Positions 1 to 6,518 of a stretch of 9,039 bases of DNA are shown here, piece by piece. The notes under the pieces are model-generated. The model ran no database searches and was not told the DNA's origin. It saw only the letters and a program-made list of their open reading frames with translations. The translations under genes were made by a program, and so were the position numbers. Source of the stretch: an uncultured Clostridia bacterium (GTDB lineage: Bacteria > Bacillota > Clostridia > TANB77 > CAG-508); NCBI GenBank assembly GCA_949448405.1, contig CASTFX010000043.1:1-9039 (forward strand). Direction: 5' to 3'. Positions within the stretch are counted from its first letter, which is position 1, and each line of letters opens with the position of its first letter.

Positions 1-1
1 C

Positions 2-187
2 ATATACCCAGGATATAAGTTTAAATGTATAGATGGATTAATTACAAATTTCCATTTGCCAAAGTCGACATTACTAATGCTAGTTTCTGCATTAGCAGAA
101 AGAGAATTTATACTTGAAGCATATAGAAAAGCAGTAGAGGAAAGATTTAGATTTTTCAGTTTTGGAGATGCGATGATAATAATATAG
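2..187 (+). CDS. queA: S-adenosylmethionine:tRNA ribosyltransferase-isomerase, C-terminal fragment (5' end outside window)
   Basis: The first 61 codons visible are the end of QueA, the cytoplasmic enzyme that transfers and isomerises the ribosyl group of S-adenosylmethionine onto 7-aminomethyl-7-deazaguanine in tRNA, giving epoxyqueuosine at the wobble position. The recognisable family signature is the segment reading ITNFHLPKSTLLMLVSALA, followed by a helix (REFILEAYRKAVEERFRFF) and the characteristic ending SFGDAMII. The reading frame is open from base 2 to a TAG at 185-187. Everything upstream, including the start, lies outside the window, so operon partners such as ruvB or tgt cannot be seen. 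The gene ends directly before a hairpin. The assignment is secure because this C-terminus is highly conserved in the family. Confidence 0.95.
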   Translation: MYPGYKFKCIDGLITNFHLPKSTLLMLVSALAEREFILEAYRKAVEERFRFFSFGDAMIII

Positions 188-188
188 T

Positions 189-246
189 AAAAAAGCCACA
201 TAATAACTAATATCAAATATTAGGTATTCGTGGCTAAATCTTTTTT
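189..246. terminator. Bidirectional intrinsic terminator between queA and ytxC
   Basis: An A-run at 189-194 leads into a hairpin. AGCCAC (194-199) pairs with GTGGCT (230-235), and the stem extends with a small internal loop and one mismatch through 202-213 against 217-228, leaving a loop of about 3 nt. After the right arm comes AAATC and then six T (241-246). Read from the left it can terminate queA. Read from the right the A-run becomes a T-run and it can terminate the convergent ytxC transcript. The right arm contains the ytxC stop codon (220-222). Confidence 0.8.
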
Positions 247-1071
247 ATGAAGTTTACATATTTTACAACTATTACATATTTCTACTCTATCTTCAAAAAT
301 AAGTTTAAGAGTATTGATAAATTCATCTTCCATTTTATCAACTAAATGGATTATCAACTTTTTAGGAGTTAAGTTAAGCAAAGTATTTAATGCATAATCA
401 TTTGAAGAAAAACTAATATCAGATAAATATTTTGCTTTAAAAATATTATCATCAGTTGGAATAATATTTCTATTATCATCTAATAAAATACTATCATTGT
501 TATAATAAATCAAATGAACCAATGGACTATTAAATGGAGTAAAAGACACATACATTTTTAATATATCTACAAATTCATTATATTCCTTTTCTATCAAAAA
601 CTTATTAACAGAAATATCTATGACATAATCTAAATCCTTCATATAATTTTGAAGTCTAAAGTTTATAAAACCTTCTAAAACAAGTGATTTATTTTGCTTT
701 ATATAATCTAAAACAGGATAATAAATCGCAAAGAAGTTATCCTCTTTAGATAAAGTATCCTCCTCTAAAAAGCTTTTTGCAATGTTTAAAATTTTTCTTT
801 TTTCATCAAGAGAGAAATAAAAGTAATTATATTCCAAAATTCTTTTTAACAATTTCTCCTCAAAAAATAAAATTATTGTATTTGTTAAAACTGAAGCAAT
901 TTTATCATAATAGAAATCTGTATCATCATCTTTAAAATGAACTATAACATTCTCATAAATTTTAAATTTATGATTTGATACACATATAGAGTCTAGATTT
1001 AAGGAATGAAATCTATCTAGCAAATCTATTATTATATCCGTGTTATTACTTTTTATACATAAGGATTTCAT
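220..1071 (-). CDS. ytxC: Putative sporulation protein of the YtxC family
   Basis: This encodes a 283-residue protein with the length and signature of YtxC (YtxC-like family), a conserved protein of endospore-forming Firmicutes whose biochemical role is unknown. Recognisable parts are a central FSLDEKRKIL segment (about residues 86-95) and EGFINFRLQ (about 133-141), followed by an alpha/beta half ending in a C-x2-C-x2-C cluster (residues 266, 269, 272) and a basic tail. No signal peptide or membrane helix is evident, so it is probably cytoplasmic. An ATG at 1104 is in frame, but the ATG at 1071 was chosen because AAAGGGG lies about 9 nt upstream of it and the extra 11 residues look unconserved. 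A promoter at 1120-1148 would give it its own transcript, though read-through from the GH57 gene is also possible. The name comes from family resemblance only. Confidence 0.8.
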   Translation of the reverse strand: MKSLCIKSNNTDIIIDLLDRFHSLNLDSICVSNHKFKIYENVIVHFKDDDTDFYYDKIASVLTNTIILFFEEKLLKRILEYNYFYFSLDEKRKILNIAKSFLEEDTLSKEDNFFAIYYPVLDYIKQNKSLVLEGFINFRLQNYMKDLDYVIDISVNKFLIEKEYNEFVDILKMYVSFTPFNSPLVHLIYYNNDSILLDDNRNIIPTDDNIFKAKYLSDISFSSNDYALNTLLNLTPKKLIIHLVDKMEDEFINTLKLIFEDRVEICNSCKICKLHKKDLATNT

Positions 1072-1119
1072 TAAAAAAGACCCCTTTCGAATAAGTACAC
1101 ACATATATTATTGTCTAAA

Positions 1120-1148
1120 ATAATATAGATATACATTATCTTATTCAA
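1120..1148 (-). promoter_or_regulatory. Sigma-A type promoter for ytxC
   Basis: On the minus strand TTGAAT (1148-1143) is followed after exactly 17 nt by TATTAT (1125-1120). Transcription would start near 1113, giving a leader of about 42 nt that carries the AAAGGGG ribosome binding site of ytxC. The hexamers and spacing are identical to those proposed upstream of the DUF4912 gene. Confidence 0.6.
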
Positions 1149-1175
1149 AAGAGATTTTTTTGAAACTTGTATAAC

Positions 1176-2768
1176 TTACATATAGATTTTATAATCTATC
1201 TCAGGAAAGATAGGGTCTTTCTCTTCAATATCATTTAAAAATTCTAAATCAATTGAATTTTCTTTTATTTGACTATATAACTTATTAAATCTTCCAGTAT
1301 GGTCTTTTATTCTTCTTTTAACGTAATCAACCATAGTACCATTTGTAATAATGAAATTCCAGTCACTACTTTGAAGAAGTAAAAGTTCTCTTGCACATTG
1401 ATTTAAAGCTCTAATTTTAATTTTATCTTGTTCATTTGCAAACATATTTGCAAGTTCAACCATTCTATTACCACATAAATGCATATGCCTAAAAGTATAA
1501 TCATTTAGCTCATTTAACCACACTTCGCTATAACCATTTGCACCCCAACTAGAACGACAAGGAGTACACTCTTGTATTTCAGGATATTTATCAATATACT
1601 CTCCAGGTGTAATTAACTTAAAATCAGATTTATCATAGTAAATCTTTTTAAACAAAATATAAAGCCAATAAGGACCTTCATACCACCAATGACCAAATAA
1701 TTCTGCATCGTAAGGGCAAAGAACGATAGGAGGAGTCTGCATATACTTAGATAAATATGTAATCTGACTTTGCCTACAATCAAAGAAGTGTCCAGCTTGA
1801 TTTTGTACAGAGTCCATGGCCCATTGAAGATTATATATATCTTTATTTTCAGTCTTACCAGTAATTCTATGATATTTTATACCAGTATTAACTCTAACAC
1901 CATCATAAGTAATATATGGTTTAATATATTCATAATCTGCATCATAACCAATATCTCTATAAAATTCACGATAGTTATAATCTCCAGGATAACCACAAAT
2001 AGAGCTCCAAACCTGTTTTGAAGCTTCTATATCACGTCCAAAAGCAGTAATACCAGTAGGAGAGACAATAGGTGCAAATGTTCCATAAACAGGAGCAGGG
2101 TTTGCATATAAAATACCATGAGATTCAGTAATAATATATTCTATACCAAATTCTTTTAAATATTTATCAGCTTCTGGTACATATCCACATTCTGGAAGCC
2201 AAATACCACGAGGTTTTCTTCCAAAATATTTTTCATAAGTTTGAACACCAACAGCAATTTGAGCTCTTACAGTTTTTTCATTAACATACAAAAGAGGGAA
2301 ATAACCATGGGTTGCACCACAAGTAATAATTTCTAGAACTCCAATATCTTGAAAATGTTTAAAAGCTTGTATAAGATTACAGTTATATTCTTCTTTAAAA
2401 ATATGCAAATCAGAAGTATATCTATCTAAATAATAATTAGATAACATATTAATTCTGTCATCATACTTAGTTCTTACAACTTCTTTTTTACATAACTCAA
2501 TGTGTTTTTTTAAATATTTAATATATCTCTCTTGTAAAAGCTTATTATCTAACATAGAAAGAAGAGGGGGAGTAAGTGACATTGTAATTCTAAAGTCAAC
2601 TTTTTCCTCCTCTAACTTCTTAAAATTTGTAATTAAAGGTATATATGTTTCAGAAATAGCCTCAAAAAGCCATTCTTCCTCTAAATAATTTTCACTTTCT
2701 GGATGGTGCACAAAAGGTAAATGTGCATGTAAGACAAAACTTACGTAACCTTTTGGATTATTAGTCAT
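1176..2768 (-). CDS. 1,4-alpha-glucan branching enzyme, glycoside hydrolase family 57 (DUF1957 type)
   Basis: A 530-residue cytoplasmic enzyme predicted to cut alpha-1,4-glucan chains and rejoin them as alpha-1,6 branches in glycogen-like polymer. The five GH57 regions can be read in order: HAHLPF (His14, His16); TCGATHGYFP (His154); GIWLPECGY, where Glu193 is the expected nucleophile; CPYDAELFGHWW, where Asp354 is the expected acid/base; and a C-terminal helical part with SSWGANGY (Trp409) and QSSDWNF (Trp470), typical of the branching-enzyme branch rather than amylopullulanases. The length of about 530 residues is normal for the family. AGAAAGGAAA just upstream of the ATG is the ribosome binding site and lies in the 13-nt gap after the DUF4912 stop, so the two genes are almost certainly cotranscribed. 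No key residue is missing. Branching activity rather than another GH57 specificity is inferred from motif context. Confidence 0.93.
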   Translation of the reverse strand: MTNNPKGYVSFVLHAHLPFVHHPESENYLEEEWLFEAISETYIPLITNFKKLEEEKVDFRITMSLTPPLLSMLDNKLLQERYIKYLKKHIELCKKEVVRTKYDDRINMLSNYYLDRYTSDLHIFKEEYNCNLIQAFKHFQDIGVLEIITCGATHGYFPLLYVNEKTVRAQIAVGVQTYEKYFGRKPRGIWLPECGYVPEADKYLKEFGIEYIITESHGILYANPAPVYGTFAPIVSPTGITAFGRDIEASKQVWSSICGYPGDYNYREFYRDIGYDADYEYIKPYITYDGVRVNTGIKYHRITGKTENKDIYNLQWAMDSVQNQAGHFFDCRQSQITYLSKYMQTPPIVLCPYDAELFGHWWYEGPYWLYILFKKIYYDKSDFKLITPGEYIDKYPEIQECTPCRSSWGANGYSEVWLNELNDYTFRHMHLCGNRMVELANMFANEQDKIKIRALNQCARELLLLQSSDWNFIITNGTMVDYVKRRIKDHTGRFNKLYSQIKENSIDLEFLNDIEEKDPIFPEIDYKIYM

Positions 2769-2781
2769 TTGTATTTCCTTT

Positions 2782-3579
2782 CTATCTATTCATGAACTCA
2801 CCTGAAGATGGCATAGTTAGTTCATTCAATGTTTCTTCTTTATATAGTCTGCTGTATACATCATATACATTACCATATAATTTATCGATATCATTTATAA
2901 ATCTTAGGCTACCAAAGTTTCTAGAAGAAAGAACATTAGTCTTTACATTCCTAAATAATACATTTCCTAAATCAGTTTTCTCAAATAGTATATGGTTATT
3001 TGGAGAAGTCATATTGTTTGAAGAATTTATATAAATATATTCCTCAGGTTTATTAATTACTCTTCTTCCAAGCTCTATAACATAATTACAATCAGGCTCT
3101 TGAGTCCTAATATACCAACTATTTGCAAAATCATTTATCTCAATTTCAAAAGAATAGTTTTTAGTTGTATTATGAACAATAAGAATAGGTTTTGTCTCAT
3201 AAAACATATTCTCTCCATGTATATTTAATAAAGCATTTCTATCTTCATCAGAAATGTCCCAATAAACAAATAAAGTGGTAGGGGTTTGAGCTAAGATTTT
3301 AACAACAGTTTCATTATATCTATAAGGTAAATCATAATATTCTGGAAGCATTTGTTTCGCAGTAGATTTAGTCTTAGTAGTAGTTGATTTTTTTGACTTA
3401 CTTGAAGTAGCTACTTCTTTTGCCGTTGTAGCTTTTTTGGGAGTAGAAGTTTTCTTATTAGAAGTAGGCTTTTTTGTAGTACTAGTATCTTTCTTGGATT
3501 TTGAAGTAGAACTAGCTTTAGTAGTGCTTTTCACCTTTTTCTCTTCTTTATTTTCTTTTTTTATAGATTCTCTTGCCAT
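2782..3579 (-). CDS. DUF4912 protein with long Lys/Ser/Thr-rich N-terminal tail
   Basis: A 265-residue protein in two parts. Residues about 5-76 are a disordered, repetitive tail made mostly of Lys, Ser and Thr (for example STTKASSTSKSKK). Residues about 78-215 form a DUF4912 domain, recognised by LPxxY (78-82), QTPTTLFVYWDIS (98-110), NSWYI (153-157) and YVIELG (166-171). The ending MPSSGEF is also usual for the family. Its function is not established. It lies 13 nt upstream of the GH57 branching enzyme in the same operon, as in other clostridial genomes known to me, so a role linked to alpha-glucan metabolism or glucan binding is likely but inferred. The start is secure: AAGGAGG precedes the ATG by about 7 nt. 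There is no signal peptide. The basic tail could bind a polyanion or act as a flexible linker. Confidence 0.85.
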   Translation of the reverse strand: MARESIKKENKEEKKVKSTTKASSTSKSKKDTSTTKKPTSNKKTSTPKKATTAKEVATSSKSKKSTTTKTKSTAKQMLPEYYDLPYRYNETVVKILAQTPTTLFVYWDISDEDRNALLNIHGENMFYETKPILIVHNTTKNYSFEIEINDFANSWYIRTQEPDCNYVIELGRRVINKPEEYIYINSSNNMTSPNNHILFEKTDLGNVLFRNVKTNVLSSRNFGSLRFINDIDKLYGNVYDVYSRLYKEETLNELTMPSSGEFMNR

Positions 3580-3600
3580 AAAACTTCCTCCTTAGTAAAA

Positions 3601-3624
3601 TGATATATTTTATATAATATATCA
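3601..3624. repeat. Operator-like AT-rich inverted repeat over the DUF4912 promoter
   Basis: TGATATAT (3601-3608) and ATATATCA (3617-3624) form a perfect 8-bp inverted repeat with an 8-nt centre. It spans the proposed -10 hexamer of the minus-strand promoter and its start-site region, a common place for a repressor site. In such AT-rich DNA a chance origin is possible, so the operator role is inference. Confidence 0.4.
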
Positions 3625-3642
3625 AAAAACAAATAAATTCAA
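3614..3642 (-). promoter_or_regulatory. Sigma-A type promoter for the DUF4912-GH57 operon
   Basis: On the minus strand TTGAAT (3642-3637) is followed after 17 nt by TATTAT (3619-3614). Transcription would start near 3607, about 27 nt before the ATG, leaving room for the AAGGAGG site. The spacing is ideal and the position fits the only gene start nearby on this strand. Confidence 0.6.
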
Positions 3643-3662
3643 CAAAAAAACCAAAAAAAATC

Positions 3663-3735
3663 AATATTTATTTACAAATATTAATATTACTTTTGGATAT
3701 GTAAAAATTACCTAGGGACTTAATAAAAAATTAAG
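3663..3735. repeat. AT-rich dyad symmetries in the divergent intergenic region
   Basis: Two small inverted repeats lie between the divergent promoters: AATATTT (3663-3669) with AAATATT (3676-3682), and CTTAAT (3719-3724) with ATTAAG (3730-3735). The second is about 20 nt upstream of the -35 of the plus-strand promoter. They may be regulator sites or just products of base composition. Nothing else was recognised between 3643 and 3756. Confidence 0.25.
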
Positions 3736-3756
3736 ATAATTTTATAGATTAGATAG

Positions 3757-3785
3757 TTGAAAAAAGTAAAAGAATGTGCTATTAT
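3757..3785 (+). promoter_or_regulatory. Sigma-A type promoter for the GT2-PP2C-SDR operon
   Basis: TTGAAA (3757-3762) is followed after 17 nt by TATTAT (3780-3785), and TATAAT overlaps three bases further on. Transcription would begin near 3792, giving a leader of about 40 nt with AAAGGTGGG (3812-3820) as ribosome binding site before the ATG at 3832. Confidence 0.65.
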
Positions 3786-3831
3786 AATAAAATGGTTATA
3801 AATGAGATAAAAAAGGTGGGTAAAAATATAG

Positions 3832-4941
3832 ATGTATAAAATAACAATTATTATTCCAGTATATAACACAGAAAAATACCTTAAAGAACTATGTGATTCT
3901 ATATGCAATCAAACAATGCCATTAGAAGATATTCAGGTGGTAATGGTTGATGATGCATCAACAGATAATTCAGCACAAATAATGGACGAGTATGCTGAAA
4001 AATATAGTAACTTTGTTAGCGTAAAATTAGAAAAGAATAATAAAGTTGCAGGAACAGCAAGAAATATAGGGATGAAATATGCAGAAGGAAAGTATCTAAT
4101 GTTCGCAGACGCAGACGATTTCTATATGAAAGATGCATGTGAAAACTTATATAATGAAATAGAAGAAAAAGAGGCAGATTTTGTTACTGCAAATTATATA
4201 AATACAGATTTTGATGGAAAACTATGGAATAGATCAATATTTGATAAGAATAAGTACAAGAGCTTTAAATTAAGCATATATGACTATGATAAATCTTTCT
4301 ATGTTTTAAACTCAGGAGTTTGGAATAAAATTTTCAGAAGAAGTTTTGTAGAAGAAAATAATATGAAGTTCTTAGAAGAAGTACCAGCAGAAGACGCATA
4401 TTTTACTACTTCATGTTTTATGAAAAGTGACAAAGTATATTACTGTAATAAAGTAATCTATTGTTATAGACAAAGAAATAAAGGCGATCTTGGAACAAAA
4501 TCAGTATCTTTTAATTGCTCTAAAGAATACTTTAATGGAATAAACAAAGCATATAAAGAGATATATGAAAATTTCAAGAAAAATGGTTTCTTAGCTTTTT
4601 ATAGATTTACATATGCAAAAAATATGTCATATATGTTATATAAATTTATAGACTCAGAAATAGAAGATGAAGAAAAGATACATATAATGAAAGAAATGCA
4701 ATGGTTTTATAATCTAAGCATAGAACTAAAAGTTCCAGCAGTACATAAAAGTCAAAGAATGATTATAGAAAAAATACATGAAAAAGAGTATGAGGAAGCA
4801 TTAAATTACTGTAAGATAATTGCAGACATAAGAAGATTCTTACCAAAAGAAATAAAAGAAAAAATGTGTAAACCAGATGCAAAAATGTATAAAGAAATAA
4901 ATGAATATACTGCAGAATTTGAAAGGAATAAAAATGTTTAA
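3832..4941 (+). CDS. Family 2 glycosyltransferase
   Basis: A 369-residue cytoplasmic or membrane-associated GT2 enzyme that should transfer a sugar from a nucleotide-sugar donor to an acceptor. The GT-A fold signatures appear in order: ITIIIPVYNTEKYL (4-17), VMVDDAST with Asp40-Asp41, GTARNIGMKYAEGKYLMFADADDF with the metal-binding DxD at Asp93-Asp95, WNKIFRRSFV (164-173), and AEDAYF with the likely catalytic base Glu187 or Asp188. The C-terminal 150 residues are helical and basic, and no transmembrane helix was found. This architecture is typical of enzymes making capsule, teichoic-acid-like polymer or glycoprotein glycans; donor and acceptor cannot be told. It is the first gene of an operon: its stop overlaps the ATG of the PP2C gene by 8 nt, implying translational coupling. 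The start is supported by AAAGGTGGG upstream. Confidence 0.92.
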   Translation: MYKITIIIPVYNTEKYLKELCDSICNQTMPLEDIQVVMVDDASTDNSAQIMDEYAEKYSNFVSVKLEKNNKVAGTARNIGMKYAEGKYLMFADADDFYMKDACENLYNEIEEKEADFVTANYINTDFDGKLWNRSIFDKNKYKSFKLSIYDYDKSFYVLNSGVWNKIFRRSFVEENNMKFLEEVPAEDAYFTTSCFMKSDKVYYCNKVIYCYRQRNKGDLGTKSVSFNCSKEYFNGINKAYKEIYENFKKNGFLAFYRFTYAKNMSYMLYKFIDSEIEDEEKIHIMKEMQWFYNLSIELKVPAVHKSQRMIIEKIHEKEYEEALNYCKIIADIRRFLPKEIKEKMCKPDAKMYKEINEYTAEFERNKNV

Positions 4942-5791
4942 ATTAAAGTATGCAAAAATGTGTGATAATTCTATATTCGAAAAGTATGGAGAAAAGCCAG
5001 TTGCAGAAGACTATTTTGAAACAAAAAACAATATGTTTTGTATAGCTGATGGTGTTACAAGAGATACAATTCATGGAGAAAGTGTTCCATATCCTAAAAA
5101 TGAAGAAGAAGTAAAAAAATGGGTAAGAGATTATCCAAACCCAAGTGGAGCATATGAAGCAGCAAAAATATGTGCACAAAATTGCATAAAATATCTATCA
5201 GAATATGAAAAAATAAATGAAGGCATAATGCAAGAAATAGCAAAAAATATAAACAAAGAAATTTGGAAAATAAATGAAGGAAGAAAGATAGATTATTTAA
5301 AAGAAGACTTATACTGCTGTGTAGCAGTCGGAGGGATTATTCAAGAAAACTATTTGTATGCCTTTTCAATAGGAGATTGCCATATCAAAGCATTTGATGA
5401 AAACTTTGATTTGAAATTTGAAACTATTAATAACCATACAAATTTCGAAAAATATCTAGCAGAAATATATAGTAAAAACAATGATTATGACTGGACAAAT
5501 CCAAAAGACAGAGTAATGGTAAGAAGAGATTTTAGAAATAATATAGACGCAAAATATAATGGAGAAGAAGTATCTTTTGGAGTATTAACAGGAGAAAGAA
5601 AGGCAGAACATTATATAGATACATATAAAATAGAGTTATCAGATATAAAATATATCTGTGCATATTCAGATGGCTGTGAGCCATTCTTTGAAAAAAAGGA
5701 AATACTTAAAGAAATTATCGAAGAACCTAGTAAAGTAGAGAAAGAAGGGAAAGAAAGAACCCTAGTTATTTATGAGAAAGTGAGCGTATAA
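4934..5791 (+). CDS. Divergent PP2C-type protein phosphatase
   Basis: A 285-residue soluble protein with PP2C-like motifs: AEDYF (24-28) and CIADGVTRD (36-44) for the first metal-binding aspartates, a beta segment ending FSIGDCHIKAF (144-154, the usual GDS site), AYSDG (243-247), and ERTLVIY (274-280) where most family members have DN-x-T. The last metal-binding Asp thus appears to be Glu274. A family phosphatase would remove phosphate from Ser/Thr or from a small molecule; the substrate here is unknown. There is no sensor, membrane or kinase domain. An in-frame ATG lies at 4901, but the ATG at 4934 has GAAAGGA 6 nt before it and was preferred. The gene overlaps the GT2 stop by 8 nt and ends 1 nt before the SDR. 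The fold call is moderately strong; active-site competence is uncertain because several positions are atypical. Confidence 0.72.
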   Translation: MFKLKYAKMCDNSIFEKYGEKPVAEDYFETKNNMFCIADGVTRDTIHGESVPYPKNEEEVKKWVRDYPNPSGAYEAAKICAQNCIKYLSEYEKINEGIMQEIAKNINKEIWKINEGRKIDYLKEDLYCCVAVGGIIQENYLYAFSIGDCHIKAFDENFDLKFETINNHTNFEKYLAEIYSKNNDYDWTNPKDRVMVRRDFRNNIDAKYNGEEVSFGVLTGERKAEHYIDTYKIELSDIKYICAYSDGCEPFFEKKEILKEIIEEPSKVEKEGKERTLVIYEKVSV

Positions 5792-5792
5792 A

Positions 5793-6518
5793 ATGGATAA
5801 AGATATAGTTTTAATAACTGGAGGCTGTGGAAATATTGCAAAAAGTATCGTAAAAAAATATTTAGAAAGCGGAGTTAAGGTAATAGCAGCTGATTTAGAC
5901 GAAAAAGTACATGAATGTTCTAATGATGCAAACTATGAATTCTATAAACTAGATGTAACAAGTATAGAACAAATAGAAAAGTTATATAAACATGTAGAAG
6001 AAAAATATGGAAGAATAACACATTTAATCAGTGCTGCTGGTATGCCAATGAAGACAGAAATAGAAGGACTTGAAACAGCAACATTCGAGGATATAAATAA
6101 ATCAATAGAATTAAATTTATCAGGACATATATATATAACAAAGATTTTCTTACAACTATTAGAAAAAGGAGATGACCATAAAAATTTAATTCTAATATCT
6201 TCAATTAATGCATTAAAAAGCTTTAATTTACCAGTATACAGTGCAGCAAAAGCAGGATTAATTGGGTTTATGAAAGCAATAACAAAAGAATTTGGTAAAA
6301 AGAAGATAAGAGTAAATGTTGTATCTCCAGGAACTGTACCAACAGAAGAAGATATAAAGAGTAATGGAAATTTCTATAATTATAGATATAAAGAAATGCT
6401 AGCATTAGATGATTTTACAAAACCAGAAGATATTGCAAATACAATCTATTGTGTAACAAACGAAATGCTAGCAGTTACAGGACAAAATATTATAGTCGAT
6501 TCAGGACAAACATCATAA
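5793..6518 (+). CDS. Short-chain dehydrogenase/reductase (SDR) family oxidoreductase
   Basis: A 241-residue classical-length SDR that should oxidise or reduce a hydroxyl/carbonyl group with NAD(P). The catalytic set is present: Asn108 (ELNLSG), Ser136 (LISSINA), Tyr149 and Lys153 (YSAAK), followed by PGTV (179-182) and a C-terminal VTGQNIIVDSG. Asp34 in the second strand (IAADLD) suggests preference for NAD(H). The dinucleotide loop reads TGGCGNIA, so the second and third Gly of TG-x3-G-x-G are Asn14 and Ala16, which is unusual. The substrate cannot be inferred. It begins 1 nt after the PP2C stop with only a weak ribosome binding site (AAAGTGAG), so its translation likely depends on the upstream gene. 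Its last codons overlap the convergent lactonase stop. A hairpin terminator follows at 6533. Confidence 0.9.
   Translation: MDKDIVLITGGCGNIAKSIVKKYLESGVKVIAADLDEKVHECSNDANYEFYKLDVTSIEQIEKLYKHVEEKYGRITHLISAAGMPMKTEIEGLETATFEDINKSIELNLSGHIYITKIFLQLLEKGDDHKNLILISSINALKSFNLPVYSAAKAGLIGFMKAITKEFGKKKIRVNVVSPGTVPTEEDIKSNGNFYNYRYKEMLALDDFTKPEDIANTIYCVTNEMLAVTGQNIIVDSGQTS

Noticed and set aside
1183..1200. Small dyad TAGATT-TTAT-AATCTA at the end of the GH57 gene as a terminator
   Set aside because: The stem is only six A/T-rich pairs, lies inside the coding sequence and has no T-run after it on the minus strand; no convincing terminator separates GH57 from ytxC.
1770..2021. Open frame on the + strand inside the GH57 gene
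   Set aside because: It is antisense to a region holding conserved GH57 residues, has no ribosome binding site and encodes an Ile-rich sequence typical of a reversed AT-rich gene.
2500..3034. Two short + strand frames (2500-2688, 2792-3034) antisense to the GH57 and DUF4912 genes
   Set aside because: There is no start signal or recognisable protein, and both opposite-strand genes are well supported.
3643..3756. Origin or riboswitch in the divergent AT-rich intergenic region
   Set aside because: No DnaA-box cluster or conserved aptamer-like sequence was seen; only AT-rich dyads and promoters are visible.
3720..3908. Minus-strand 62-codon frame with hydrophobic Ile/Phe-rich product
   Set aside because: It overlaps the plus-strand promoter and the start of the GT2 gene. 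The hydrophobicity arises from reverse reading of AT-rich DNA and no ribosome binding site is present.
4943..5179. Minus-strand frame rich in Cys and Phe, antisense to the PP2C gene
   Set aside because: It lies opposite the metal-binding motifs of the PP2C gene and has no start signal or family resemblance.
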